Origin: Scybalousia_A sp963540815
GTDB taxonomy: Bacteria > Bacteroidota > Bacteroidia > Bacteroidales > P3
Direction: 5' to 3'
Assembly: GCA_963540815.1 (NCBI GenBank)
Contig: CAUTQY010000005.1
Span: 1 to 64,000 of the forward strand
DNA length: 64,000 nt
The notes under the pieces were generated by a model. The model worked only from the letters and a program-made list of their open reading frames with translations, made no database searches and had not been told where the DNA came from. Position 1 is the first letter of the stretch. Every line of letters starts with the position of its first letter. This document shows positions 25,320 to 34,413 of the stretch, one piece after another. The translations under genes were made by a program, and so were the position numbers.

Positions 25320-25944
25320 TTTACCCCATTCCATAAGAAAATATGCGTGTATTTTAATATGCTTTCCGCTACTTTCATCTTGTGGAATATGGATAAATCC
25401 GACTTATATGCATCAAACAAAGACTACCAAGCAAAAATACAAGCCCTCCGAGTTGTCTTGCTCCAATACAACGGATATTTTGTGTAGAACCGACAGCAAT
25501 ATTTACTTTTACAGAGCAGATAAGGAACTGATAAAACACATTGCCCTAAACTCCGAAAATAATTATACTCTTTTTGTATCTTTATATGCATTCTGCGCTT
25601 ATTCCTTAGAATGTTTTGATAGCGTATATAACTATGCAAGAACAAACAACCTACCCTTATTTGTTATAGATAACACGGATTGGTTGTATAGGGACCGCGT
25701 CGCGTATTTTTTTAAGAATAAGTGTTTTGATAAAAATATACTAGCATTGGATATAAACAAATACGGCAGTCAATTTCATTGTAGAAAAAAGTGGAGAAGT
25801 TTTATAAAGGACATTTGTAATACGGATACAAAATCTTTTGGTTATAATGATATTATTCTAATGGATAAGAATGCGAACATCATTTTATATGGAGATTTTT
25901 TTGAAAAAAAACAAGAACTTAATGAAATATTAAACAAAATATAG
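25309..25944 (+). CDS. Lipoprotein, possibly thioredoxin-like fold
   Basis: A 211-aa lipoprotein (signal peptide then LLSSC, Cys25). The mature part reads like a divergent thioredoxin fold: a strand YTLFVSLYAF is followed by CAYSLEC (Cys pair with five residues between), then LPLFVIDNTDW. Late in the chain come IILMDKNANIILYGD and a final helix, matching the layout of TlpA-like proteins. The usual CxxC is replaced by CX5C, so redox activity is doubtful. It overlaps the upstream lipoprotein gene. Fold assignment is inference from pattern only. Confidence 0.65.
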   Translation: MKNNLPHSIRKYACILICFPLLSSCGIWINPTYMHQTKTTKQKYKPSELSCSNTTDILCRTDSNIYFYRADKELIKHIALNSENNYTLFVSLYAFCAYSLECFDSVYNYARTNNLPLFVIDNTDWLYRDRVAYFFKNKCFDKNILALDINKYGSQFHCRKKWRSFIKDICNTDTKSFGYNDIILMDKNANIILYGDFFEKKQELNEILNKI

Positions 25945-26060
25945 GATACAATAATTATTCTTTATACAAACAACACCCTATTACTTAAAATATGAAAGAA
26001 TGTTACCTTTATTAAAAAATATGTGTTCGCAGAAAATCAAAGATTAAAACTTTTATAAAT

Positions 26061-26462
26061 ATGAAAACAAAAAGCGTGTTATTATTGACTTTATTTGTGT
26101 TGGTAGGTTTTGTAAGTTATTCACAAGAGGAAAACAAAACATTTAAAGTCAAAATGTTAAATAAGCAGGATACCGTATCCGAGGCAAAAACGTTTGTTGA
26201 TATGAAACTTGTAGATATTGTAAAATACGGAGATTATACCAATAAAAACGAGTTGTATAAATTGGTTGAAACGGGTTTGAAGTATTTGCAAAAGTTTAGG
26301 GACGACGGTTTGTATCATTCCGCTTATGAGGCTGCACAAAGAATGATAGGCGTTGTTGAAGATAAGGGACAGCTGGAGCAATTATTTTCCAAAATAAGAG
26401 AGTTAAAACAGCTCTCCGCACAAAAACCTGAGACCGATAACAGAAAGAAAGCCAATATGTAG
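26061..26462 (+). CDS. Small secreted protein of unknown function
   Basis: A 133-aa protein with a signal peptide (LVGFVSYSQ cleavage near residue 22). The mature part is helical and charged, including DGLYHSAYEAAQRMIGVVED and a Lys-rich tail. It resembles no family I know. A TACCTTTA stretch lies about 60 nt upstream, a poor match to the -7 box, and a terminator follows. Confidence 0.7.
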   Translation: MKTKSVLLLTLFVLVGFVSYSQEENKTFKVKMLNKQDTVSEAKTFVDMKLVDIVKYGDYTNKNELYKLVETGLKYLQKFRDDGLYHSAYEAAQRMIGVVEDKGQLEQLFSKIRELKQLSAQKPETDNRKKANM

Positions 26463-26524
26463 CGCTTCTTTCGGTAACAAGTAACGCATTTGACTTTAAG
26501 GGTTTAGGTTATTGATTTATTAAC

Positions 26525-26557
26525 AAAAAAGGAAGGTTGATAACCCTCCTTTTTTTG
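26525..26557 (+). terminator. Terminator after the 26061 gene
   Basis: Stem AAAAAAGGA-AGG / CCC-TCCTTTTTT around TTGATAA, ending in a T-run, about 65 nt after the stop codon. Confidence 0.75.
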
Positions 26558-26638
26558 TTACATTGCTTGTCTATTGGAAAATTATGGAGGAAAAAATATT
26601 TTTCTTTTAAATAATTATTACAGAATAAAAAAAGTTTA

Positions 26639-26646
26639 TACCTTTG
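26639..26646 (+). promoter_or_regulatory. -7 box (TACCTTTG) of the small ferredoxin gene
   Basis: TACCTTTG 33 nt before the ATG at 26679, followed by the AT-rich leader usual in this genome. Confidence 0.6.
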
Positions 26647-26678
26647 CAGGAGTTATTAACCCTTAAAAATATATTAAA

Positions 26679-26849
26679 ATGTCTTACAAAATATCTGACA
26701 GCTGCGCTGCCTGTGGGTCGTGCATAGATGAGTGTCCTTCACAGGCAATATCGGAAGGTTCCATATACGTAATAGACGAAAACAAGTGTGTTGATTGTGG
26801 AACATGTGCTGATGTTTGCCCTATGGGAGCAATTCATCCTGAGGAGTAA
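26679..26849 (+). CDS. 2[4Fe-4S] ferredoxin
   Basis: A 56-aa ferredoxin, shorter than usual gene-finding cutoffs. It carries two perfect cluster motifs, CAACGSCIDECP (residues 9-20) and CVDCGTCADVCP (37-48), spaced as in clostridial-type ferredoxins. It is probably the soluble electron carrier that serves ferredoxin-linked enzymes such as the oxidoreductase at 18064-20799; that link is inference. It has its own promoter and terminator, so it is transcribed alone. Confidence 0.95.
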   Translation: MSYKISDSCAACGSCIDECPSQAISEGSIYVIDENKCVDCGTCADVCPMGAIHPEE

Positions 26850-26874
26850 AAAAAAACGAAAAAAACACGAATTG

Positions 26875-26908
26875 GCCCCGCAAGAGGATGGATATTCTGT
26901 CGCGGGGC
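26875..26908 (+). terminator. Terminator of the ferredoxin gene
   Basis: Seven-base-pair GC stem GCCCCGC / GCGGGGC with a long loop, followed by TTTTTG. It contains the false ATG at 26888. Confidence 0.85.
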
Positions 26909-26932
26909 TTTTTGTTTAAAGAAAATAATAAA

Positions 26933-27589
26933 ATGAATACGGAAGAATTAGGCAAACAAATACATAGCAAAACCTTGCTACTGAATAGTATTATAGACAA
27001 CACAAAGAATGCTTTTGATATGATGCGTTCCTTTTCAAGTAAAATTATAAACGAACTGTCCGTTACTTACCCCAAAGAATTTGTTTTTACAGACAAAAAC
27101 GAAAGAGAATTTGAGATACGTTTTGGCTCTGATATTCTCGTTTTTATGATGCATACAAATGTTTTTGAGTTTTCTCGTTACCATGAAGTTATGCGTTTGC
27201 CCTACATTCAACAAGATAAAAATCGTTCGTTTAGCGGGGTAATCAATATATACAATTTTTTGACAGACTCCTTTGATTACAATAGAGATTATGATATTGG
27301 CTATTTGATAGGAAGAGTTTTTATTAATAAGGAAAATCATTATTTCATAGAAGGCAAAAGAGAGATAGGTATGTTGTATTCCAACTTTAACACTTCCGTA
27401 ATAAATCAAGAATCAGTGGAAAGTATTGTAAAGTCTTCCATGGAATACGCAAACAATTTTGACCTACTGACCCCTCCGTTTGATGAGCTAAAGGAAATAA
27501 CGGTAGAGGAAATCAAAAATCATGTTGCGTCTAAAAATCATATTACAGCAAAACGTTTAGGCTTTGTTTTTCAACAAGATAAGGACTAA
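26933..27589 (+). CDS. Conserved hypothetical cytoplasmic protein
   Basis: A protein of 218 aa (MNTEELGKQIHSKTLLLNSI). The start at 26933 is preferred because the earlier in-frame ATG at 26888 lies inside the ferredoxin terminator hairpin. No signal peptide or membrane segment is seen. The middle contains strands (EFEIRFGSDILVFMMHTNV) and an FNTSVINQESVESIVKS helix. I do not recognise the family. It follows the ferredoxin after the terminator, so any shared expression would depend on read-through. Confidence 0.75.
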   Translation: MNTEELGKQIHSKTLLLNSIIDNTKNAFDMMRSFSSKIINELSVTYPKEFVFTDKNEREFEIRFGSDILVFMMHTNVFEFSRYHEVMRLPYIQQDKNRSFSGVINIYNFLTDSFDYNRDYDIGYLIGRVFINKENHYFIEGKREIGMLYSNFNTSVINQESVESIVKSSMEYANNFDLLTPPFDELKEITVEEIKNHVASKNHITAKRLGFVFQQDKD

Positions 27590-27624
27590 ACTACAAAATA
27601 ATTATCATTTTTGCATTGGAAAAA

Positions 27625-27655
27625 TTTGGTAGTAATAAAAAAAGTACTAATTTTG
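27625..27655 (+). promoter_or_regulatory. Promoter of tRNA-Glu
   Basis: TTTG at 27625-27628, 19 nt spacer, TAATTTTG at 27648-27655, 27 nt before the tRNA. Confidence 0.8.
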
Positions 27656-27682
27656 CATTTCCAAAATAGATGAAACAAAAAC

Positions 27683-27757
27683 GCCCCGTTCGTCTAGTTG
27701 GCCCAGGACGCCAGATTTTCATTCTGGAAATCAGGGGTTCAAATCCCCTACGGGGTA
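27683..27757 (+). tRNA. tRNA-Glu (TTC)
   Basis: Cloverleaf of 75 nt. The acceptor stem GCCCCGT pairs with ACGGGGT (terminal G-T), the anticodon stem CCAGA/TCTGG holds loop TTTTCAT with anticodon TTC, and the T-arm contains GGTTCAAATCC. Discriminator A; CCA is not encoded. The rpsT gene follows 59 nt later with no separate promoter seen. Confidence 0.95.
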
Positions 27758-27816
27758 CTTTTCTATAGATTGGGAAACAAGAAAGTACATAGAAGCGAAA
27801 AAAGGACATAAAAGAT

Positions 27817-28068
27817 ATGGCAAATCATAAAAGTGCATTGAAAAGAATACGCCAAAGCGAAAAAAGAAGAATACACAATCGTTATTATATTAAAACGATG
27901 AGGCATGCTTTGAGAGATTTTAGAGCTATCACTGACAAAAAAGAGGCTGAGGAAAAATTGCCTAAGATGGTTTCCTGTATTGACAAGTTGGCTCAAAAGG
28001 GCATGATACACAAAAACAAAGCAGCCAATCTTAAATCAAAATGTGCTAAACAAGTAATTGCTTTATAG
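27817..28068 (+). CDS. rpsT: 30S ribosomal protein S20
   Basis: An 83-aa, strongly basic, all-helical protein with the S20 start MANHKSALKRIRQSEKRRIH and the typical KGMIHKNKAANLKSK end. It binds 16S rRNA early in 30S assembly. Length matches. It lies just downstream of tRNA-Glu and is probably read from the same promoter; a terminator follows at 28104. Confidence 0.97.
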   Translation: MANHKSALKRIRQSEKRRIHNRYYIKTMRHALRDFRAITDKKEAEEKLPKMVSCIDKLAQKGMIHKNKAANLKSKCAKQVIAL

Positions 28069-28103
28069 TTCAACGATTTTTTGTTGAACTTATTAAGAGT
28101 TAG

Positions 28104-28125
28104 CTCCGTCAGAAATGTGGCGGAG
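28104..28125 (+). terminator. Terminator of rpsT
   Basis: Seven-pair stem CTCCGTC / GGCGGAG (one T-G pair) followed by five T. Confidence 0.8.
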
Positions 28126-28170
28126 TTTTTCCGTATATAAACAATGTTAGATACAAAATAAAGAGTTTAT

Positions 28171-28938
28171 ATGTTGATAGATACACATTCGCATATTTAT
28201 TTGGAAGATTTTGATAACGATATAAACGAAATTATACAAAGATCGAAAGAGAATGAGGTGTATAAAATTTTTCTACCAAATATAGATTTAACTTCGGTAG
28301 AAAGGGTTTTTACTTTAACAAAAAAAGATTCTCAAATGTTTTTTCCTATGATGGGACTTTATCCGGGCAGTGTTACGGAAAAAGCAGACGAACAACTAAA
28401 AGAAATTCTGCCGTTTGTTAAACAAAAAAATGTTTGTGCCATAGGAGAAATAGGATTGGATTTTTATTGGGATAAAAAATATGCCGAGCAACAAATATAT
28501 GCTTTTGAACAACAGCTATTTTGTAGTAAAGAATTGGGAAATATGCCGATATGTATACATTGCAGAAAGGCTTTTGAGGATATATTTCATTGTCTGAAAA
28601 AAGACGGCAGAAAAGAATTTAGAGGTGTTTTTCATTGTTTTTCCGGAGATATAAATCAAGCAAAAAAAGTTACGGAAATGGGTTTTCTTCTAGGAATAGG
28701 AGGTGTGGTTACATTCAAAAATTCTCACTTGGCAGAAGTTGTTAAACAAACAGACATACAAAACATAGTATTAGAAACGGATGCTCCGTATCTTGCTCCC
28801 GTACCGCATCGAGGAAAAAGAAACGAACCCTCTTTTATAAAATTTATAGCGGAAAAAATATCGCAAATAAAAGATATGCCTTTCGAACAAGTGGCAGAAC
28901 AAACTACCCATAACGCAAAAATATTATTTGGCAAATAG
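28171..28938 (+). CDS. tatD: TatD-family metal-dependent hydrolase/DNase
   Basis: A 255-aa TIM-barrel hydrolase. It has the metal-binding DTHSHIY start (His6, His8), the GEIGLDFYWD motif (Glu near 92), CIHCRKA and FHCFSGD histidines, and the final LETDAPYLAPVPHRGKRNEP aspartate motif, all intact. TatD proteins are 3'-5' exonucleases involved in DNA repair or turnover. It overlaps the longest reading of the next gene, but the likely protease start is 28 nt downstream. Confidence 0.93.
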   Translation: MLIDTHSHIYLEDFDNDINEIIQRSKENEVYKIFLPNIDLTSVERVFTLTKKDSQMFFPMMGLYPGSVTEKADEQLKEILPFVKQKNVCAIGEIGLDFYWDKKYAEQQIYAFEQQLFCSKELGNMPICIHCRKAFEDIFHCLKKDGRKEFRGVFHCFSGDINQAKKVTEMGFLLGIGGVVTFKNSHLAEVVKQTDIQNIVLETDAPYLAPVPHRGKRNEPSFIKFIAEKISQIKDMPFEQVAEQTTHNAKILFGK

Positions 28939-28966
28939 AAACCTACAATACAAACAAAAATATTAC

Positions 28967-31900
28967 ATGCGAATAATTACAGGTATAATATTAATTGTTG
29001 TTTGTTTGTCAAATAATTGGCTGAAAGGACAAGATGTTTTTTTGTATGACAATGAGGCAATTTACCTAACAAAAGAGTTTCGCAAAGCAGACACGAGCAG
29101 AATTAATACCAAATTCGGAACATTCTATAATTTGCAGGTAGATAGTTTGACGACATATTGCTCAAGGGTTGGTCGGGCAAAATTACCTCAACTTTCTTTT
29201 ATTGTGGAAATTCCTTTTTGTGAAAACGTTATTATTGAAGAGGCAGTGCTGGAAAAAGAGATACTTGTCTTAGATAAAAATATAAAGGTACAACCCAAGC
29301 AAAAATCCAAATTCAAAAACAAAGACGATACGTTTTTTGCAATAGACAGGGAGTACTATACTTTGGATAGATTTGACAGAGAAGCCTTTTCCTCTATAAA
29401 AAAAATAGGGATTATGGGAGGACTTAACTTGGCAAAAATAGAAATTTCACCGGTAAGATACAACCCAACGGAAAACCTTATAGAGTTTGTAAAAAAGATT
29501 AGTATAAAGATTAAATTTATCAATGTAAATCATACAAAGCACAAAACTCTTAAAAATAGAATGAGCAGGAGTTTTAGAGAGTTTGCTTGCAATAATTTCT
29601 TAATCACCCTCCCTTTTAAATACGAAATATCTACAAATAATATCCCGTATTCTATGGTAATAATAGCACCGGAAGAATATAAAAACACTCTCATAGAGTT
29701 TATTTTGTGGAAAAAAAGAAAAGGTATTAATATTATAGACTTGTATACGAATCAAATAGGAAACTCCTTAGAAGATATTAAACATCGTTTGAATACCTTA
29801 TATAATACGGATACCCTTACCTGTTTTGATTATCTGCTTATTTGCGGAGATGTGGAACAAATACCTACTTTTGAGGTTTATAGTCCGGAAAGTGATAACG
29901 GTCATCATTGTACGGATTTGTATTATGCAGACTACACACAAGACAGTATACCGGATGTTTTTTATGGTAGAATATCGGCAAGAGATACTTCGGAGTTAAG
30001 AAGCATAATTTCCAAAATTATTACATACGAAAGTTACTCGTTTGAGAATGATAACTTTTTAAGCAGGTCTTTAATTGTTGCAGGTAAAGAAACCAAATAC
30101 AATGCTCCCAAACTATTGGACGGACAGAATAATTATATAAAAAATTATCTCGCCTTATATACCGATACCTCCATATATTATCACAATCAATCTTTGATAA
30201 ACAGAGATAATATTTTGCATGAATTGAACCAAGGGGCAGGTTGGGTTAATTATACTGCCCATTGTGATTATTACGGATGGTACAACCCTACAATAAACAC
30301 GGAAGATATTAATGAACTCAGTAATTTTGGCAAATACGGTTTGTTTATCAATAATTGCTGTCTATCAGGTAAATACGACGAATCGGAATGTTTTACCGAA
30401 GCTCTTATTCGCAAACAAAATTCCGGTGCCGTATCTTCCATAGGAGCAAGTGATTATACTCTTTGGGAGGAGGATTATTATTGGTCGGTGGGATATAAAG
30501 CCTTTTCTTACAACCCATCCTATAGCACAAACAATTTAGGACTATACGATAGGTATTTTCATACGCACAACGAACCCCTAAATCAGCAATATATTACTTT
30601 CGGACAGATGCTTTTTGCAGGGTGGTTATCCGTTATGCAGAGTTCTTCTTTATATACTAATTATTACAAAGAAATATATAATTTGCAAGGTGACCCTTCC
30701 TTAACAGCTTATGCGGGTAAAGGGCAAACAATAATTTCCGATTATGAGAAGAATATTCCTGTTGACACACAAACCATAACATTTAATACACAACCCGAAG
30801 CCTATGTTTGTTTATCAAACGATGATACCATAATAACAGCGACTAAGGCAGACAATGAGGGTAAAGTTTGCTTGGACGTATCCCCCGTAAATGAAATAGG
30901 CAGTTTATATCTAACTATCAGTGCACAATTTTTTCGTCCGACTTTGGATACTATAAATTTTACTGCCCCCTTAAACGGATTTGCCTATATACATAACTTG
31001 CAACTAACGAATGTAACTACAAACGAACAAGTAAATCATTTGGAAGAAAATACCTTATACAGTATTGGTTTTGACATAAAAAACATTGGACTTTCTCCCC
31101 TGATATTTGACAACAATTCAATAATAGCACAATTTAGGAATACACCAGAGGAAGGTATAATATTATCGGATTCCATTATCAATACCACGCCCCTTTTACA
31201 AGGAGAGGAGAGACATTTGGAAAATGTTTTTTTATTTCAAACTCCTGTAGGATTGAAAAACAATAAACGTTTATCTTTAGTTCTAAATATAAATAGGTTA
31301 AATGCCGACAATCAGAAAATTATGTTTTCTTTACATTCTAAGGCTCCCGAGCTGGACATGGAAAGTTTCGGACTTTTAATAGAAGAAGACAGTATAATAG
31401 TAAAAACAATACTGGTAAACAAGGGCGACTTACCCACACAAGAAGGAGTACTATTTATAGAAAATATAAACAAAAATATCTCGGTGGAATGTTTGGATAC
31501 CTCGGAAAAGAAAGAAGTAACTTTTATTTTAGATAAAACTTTATTTGAAGACACAATTTCCTTACCTCTTGTATATAAAGCAGGAAATTACTTCGTAAAA
31601 AAAACATTTTGTTTTCAAACAAAACGGCAATCGGAGTCTTTTGAAAACGAAGATTTTATTGCAGATATAGTTAATACTAATACTTTTCCCTGGGTTATAG
31701 ATAGTAGTATTTCCTTTATGGGTAGAAAATCTTTTCGCTCTCACCCTAACTTACCCAATAGGCAATCTTCTTCTTTCGTCTTGAATACAGACAATGTATT
31801 GCCTGATACCGTAGGATTTTATGTTAAAGTCTCTTCTGAGGAAAATAAAGATGTTTTTGAGTTCTATTTGGATAATAATCTTGTTTTTAATTTATCCGGA

Positions 31901-32308
31901 TATATGGATTGGACATATAAGACTTTTTTATTGGATACGGGAAGACATAGTCTTAGATTTTCGTATATCAAAGATGAAATGGTTAGCGTAGGAGAAGATG
32001 CTGTTTGGATAGACCATATAGTTCTGCCTTATTATGCTGAGGTTGAAGTAGGAGAAACGAAGATTAAAAACAAAGATAATATTGTAATGTTTCCCAATCC
32101 GACAAAAAATAATGTTTACATTACAAACATACAACCGAATTCCGAAGTTTATGTATATAATAGCAACTCCGAGTTGGTTTATTTCTCCAAGCAAGAAAAA
32201 AACAATATGCGTATGGATACGAATTTTTTGAAAGACGGTATTTATTATATTATCTTTGCAAAAAACAAAAACGCATATTGCAAACAAAAACTTATAGTAA
32301 TACATTAA
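28967..32308 (+). CDS. Gingipain-like C25 cysteine protease with T9SS sorting domain
   Basis: A protein of 1113 aa; start 28967 (MRIITGIILIVVCLS) gives a signal peptide ending LKGQ. An N-terminal propeptide-like region (to about 195) precedes the peptidase C25 domain (about 210-590) with catalytic His432 in GWVNYTAHCDY and catalytic Cys464 or Cys465 in LFINNCCLSGKY. Ig-like strands follow, then a cleaved-adhesin-like module (about 880-1020, SFENEDF to DAVWIDHIVLP), and a type A T9SS sorting domain (FPNPTKNNVYITN ... FLKDGIYYIIF). Such proteases are secreted, processed and surface-attached. The PorU sortase also belongs to this family, but the adhesin module points to a secreted gingipain-like enzyme. 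Specificity is unknown. Confidence 0.9.
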   Translation: MRIITGIILIVVCLSNNWLKGQDVFLYDNEAIYLTKEFRKADTSRINTKFGTFYNLQVDSLTTYCSRVGRAKLPQLSFIVEIPFCENVIIEEAVLEKEILVLDKNIKVQPKQKSKFKNKDDTFFAIDREYYTLDRFDREAFSSIKKIGIMGGLNLAKIEISPVRYNPTENLIEFVKKISIKIKFINVNHTKHKTLKNRMSRSFREFACNNFLITLPFKYEISTNNIPYSMVIIAPEEYKNTLIEFILWKKRKGINIIDLYTNQIGNSLEDIKHRLNTLYNTDTLTCFDYLLICGDVEQIPTFEVYSPESDNGHHCTDLYYADYTQDSIPDVFYGRISARDTSELRSIISKIITYESYSFENDNFLSRSLIVAGKETKYNAPKLLDGQNNYIKNYLALYTDTSIYYHNQSLINRDNILHELNQGAGWVNYTAHCDYYGWYNPTINTEDINELSNFGKYGLFINNCCLSGKYDESECFTEALIRKQNSGAVSSIGASDYTLWEEDYYWSVGYKAFSYNPSYSTNNLGLYDRYFHTHNEPLNQQYITFGQMLFAGWLSVMQSSSLYTNYYKEIYNLQGDPSLTAYAGKGQTIISDYEKNIPVDTQTITFNTQPEAYVCLSNDDTIITATKADNEGKVCLDVSPVNEIGSLYLTISAQFFRPTLDTINFTAPLNGFAYIHNLQLTNVTTNEQVNHLEENTLYSIGFDIKNIGLSPLIFDNNSIIAQFRNTPEEGIILSDSIINTTPLLQGEERHLENVFLFQTPVGLKNNKRLSLVLNINRLNADNQKIMFSLHSKAPELDMESFGLLIEEDSIIVKTILVNKGDLPTQEGVLFIENINKNISVECLDTSEKKEVTFILDKTLFEDTISLPLVYKAGNYFVKKTFCFQTKRQSESFENEDFIADIVNTNTFPWVIDSSISFMGRKSFRSHPNLPNRQSSSFVLNTDNVLPDTVGFYVKVSSEENKDVFEFYLDNNLVFNLSGYMDWTYKTFLLDTGRHSLRFSYIKDEMVSVGEDAVWIDHIVLPYYAEVEVGETKIKNKDNIVMFPNPTKNNVYITNIQPNSEVYVYNSNSELVYFSKQEKNNMRMDTNFLKDGIYYIIFAKNKNAYCKQKLIVIH

Positions 32309-32322
32309 CATAAAAAAGTACA

Positions 32323-33219
32323 ATGGTTGAGGATAGTACTCTAAGGGTACATGATACGGACAGCAATAATATTGCAGTTTATTTGTATAAAAACGAGTCG
32401 GATAATCTTAGTATTGTGGGGGATACCGTGTATTTCAAAGACTATGTTTGCTCGGCTTTTAGAAATTCCCTTTGTTGTAATACAAAAGAGAAAAGTATGT
32501 TTGTGGAAAAAACTCCTTTGATTAATAACAATTTGTCTACTACCATGCGTACCGAGCAACAAAGCGGTTTAGGGGTGTTTTGGATTTTTATTTTTATAGG
32601 TTTGGTTGCTGCACTTTTGCTTAAGTTTGCAAAAGAAAAAATGTATTCTTTTCTAAGTTCGTTATTCTCCAAGTCGCAACTTGCCATTTCCACCAAAGAT
32701 GGCGGAAGAATAGATATTTTTGTCCTTTTACCTCTTATTTTTATCTTCTTACCCGTAACAAGTCTATTACTAGGTTCTCTTTTTTCTGATATCCCATTTT
32801 TTGAAACTGAAATTTCAAACCATATATGTGGGATACATAATACAATAATTTATCTGTTAATCTATCTTGGTTTTTCCGTTATCTATTTTCTAAAAATGCT
32901 ATTTGTAATGTTTTTCGGATGGGTTTTCAAGGCTACCAAGATAGCAAGGTACTATGTACAAATACACTACAATTTTGATATTTTTTTGGGATTTCTCTTG
33001 TTCCTCCCTCTTTTTTGTATGATATACACAGACTTTTATCAAAAAGAAATATTCACCTTTATTTCTTTGTTTCTTATTGTTATCGTATTAGTTACAAGAA
33101 TTATAAGAAGCTTTTATGTAATTATTACTACCTTTAAATTTTCTCAGTTTTATCTTTTTTTCTACCTTTGCGTCGTGGAATTGTTGCCACTTTTTTTGTT
33201 ATGTAAGTTGTTTTTTTAA
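32323..33219 (+). CDS. DUF4271 integral membrane protein
   Basis: A 298-aa protein. The first 80 residues are soluble and include a polar Thr/Asp/Asn-rich stretch. About seven hydrophobic segments follow (GVFWIFIFIGLVAALLL; IFVLLPLIFIFLPVTSLLL; and onward to VVELLPLFLLCKLFF). It matches the DUF4271 family, which in Bacteroidetes is regularly placed next to the HemD-like gene, as here (13-nt gap). Function is not established. The conserved pairing suggests an envelope role rather than heme synthesis; that is inference. Confidence 0.85.
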   Translation: MVEDSTLRVHDTDSNNIAVYLYKNESDNLSIVGDTVYFKDYVCSAFRNSLCCNTKEKSMFVEKTPLINNNLSTTMRTEQQSGLGVFWIFIFIGLVAALLLKFAKEKMYSFLSSLFSKSQLAISTKDGGRIDIFVLLPLIFIFLPVTSLLLGSLFSDIPFFETEISNHICGIHNTIIYLLIYLGFSVIYFLKMLFVMFFGWVFKATKIARYYVQIHYNFDIFLGFLLFLPLFCMIYTDFYQKEIFTFISLFLIVIVLVTRIIRSFYVIITTFKFSQFYLFFYLCVVELLPLFLLCKLFF

Positions 33220-33232
33220 TGTTTAAGATTTT

Positions 33233-34009
33233 ATGGTTAATAGTGAGATAAAGAATATACTTATATCCCAACCTGCACCTTTGGACTTAGAGAGGTCTCA
33301 GTACAAAATCCTAATAGATAAATACAAGGTTAATTTGACTTTTAACAAGTTTTTTGATGTAGCCAGTATCTCAAATAAGGAATTCAGGGCGGAGAAAATA
33401 GATTTGTTGGACTATACAGCCGTGATAATGACAAGTAAATTATCGGTTGATAGTTACTTTCATTTTGTAAACGAAACGAGAGTACAGATTCCGGATACCA
33501 TGAAATTTTTTTGTATCACAGATACGGTAGCGAACTATTTACAAAACTATATACAATATCGCAAGCGCAAAATATTTTATGGGAAACTAACCTTTGATGA
33601 CCTTGTAGAGGTAATAAACAAACATTCTGATGAAAAATTCTTGGTTCCTTGCGCACGAGACGCAAGAAAAGAGAACTTTAAAAAACTTGATGCCAAAAAG
33701 ATAGATTATACAAAGGTAGTTATGTATAAATCCGTTCCCAAAAAGAATATGAATAAGGAAGTGGATATTAGCAAGTTTGATATGGTTGTGTTGTTCTCTC
33801 CCGTAGGGGTGAGGTCTTTTTTGGAAAACTTTCCGCAAACGACCTCCGATGATATTTGTTTTGCCGCTTTCGGACGAGGTACAATAGGGGCATTGAACAG
33901 AGTGAGAATAAAAGTTTCAGTTACCGCACCGACTATCAAACATCACTCTATGGTTATGGCAATAGATAGTTACTTGGGAGATTTGCAAAAACAAAATACA
34001 AAAGAGTAA
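33233..34009 (+). CDS. hemD: Uroporphyrinogen-III synthase family protein
   Basis: A 258-aa protein of the HemD fold, with two alternating alpha/beta domains. ILISQPAP starts the first, and FDMVVLFSPVGVRSFLENFP and CFAAFGRGTIGALNRVRIKV are the family's C-terminal motifs. HemD closes the tetrapyrrole ring in heme synthesis. No other heme gene is nearby, and the Bacteroidetes copies beside DUF4271 are divergent, so the enzymatic role is probable but unproven. Confidence 0.85.
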   Translation: MVNSEIKNILISQPAPLDLERSQYKILIDKYKVNLTFNKFFDVASISNKEFRAEKIDLLDYTAVIMTSKLSVDSYFHFVNETRVQIPDTMKFFCITDTVANYLQNYIQYRKRKIFYGKLTFDDLVEVINKHSDEKFLVPCARDARKENFKKLDAKKIDYTKVVMYKSVPKKNMNKEVDISKFDMVVLFSPVGVRSFLENFPQTTSDDICFAAFGRGTIGALNRVRIKVSVTAPTIKHHSMVMAIDSYLGDLQKQNTKE

Positions 34010-34026
34010 AGAAAAAAACCCGACAG

Positions 34027-34413
34027 ATGTTTTGTTTTCCCAAACAGGAGCGATTATGTGCAAAAGTTAGAATAAACAGCCTTTTCTATCAAGGAAAGGC
34101 TTTTCTTTCGTACCCTTTCAGCGTTCGTTATCTTGTATGCAAACAAGAGAATATTCCATTGAGCGTTTTGATAGTCTGTCCCAAACGTTATCAAAAAAAA
34201 GCAGTCGACAGAAATTACATAAAAAGATGTATGAGGGAAGCATGGAGATTGAATAATTCCAACCTCAAATCTTTGTTGAAAAAAAATGAATTTCATTTGG
34301 ATGTCTCTTTGTCTTACATCAGTAAGGAAAGACGTAATTACAACGAAATAGAAGAACAAATAAAGAAAATACTTGTTTGTTTGGAGAAAAAAGTAGTAAA
34401 TCAAATTAATTAA
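34027..34413 (+). CDS. rnpA: Ribonuclease P protein component
   Basis: A 128-aa basic protein with the RNR signature (AVDRNYIKRCMREAWRLN, about residues 59-76) that binds RNase P RNA. It helps the ribozyme process pre-tRNA 5' ends. The neighbour order DUF4271, hemD, rnpA matches other Bacteroidetes. It starts 17 nt after hemD and is probably the last gene of the operon beginning at tatD. Confidence 0.93.
   Translation: MFCFPKQERLCAKVRINSLFYQGKAFLSYPFSVRYLVCKQENIPLSVLIVCPKRYQKKAVDRNYIKRCMREAWRLNNSNLKSLLKKNEFHLDVSLSYISKERRNYNEIEEQIKKILVCLEKKVVNQIN

Noticed and set aside
26888..26932. Longer start of the 26933 gene
   Set aside because: That ATG is inside the ferredoxin terminator hairpin.
28967..32308. 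PorU sortase instead of a gingipain-like protease
   Set aside because: The adhesin-like module and layout fit a secreted C25 protease better, but PorU was not formally excluded.
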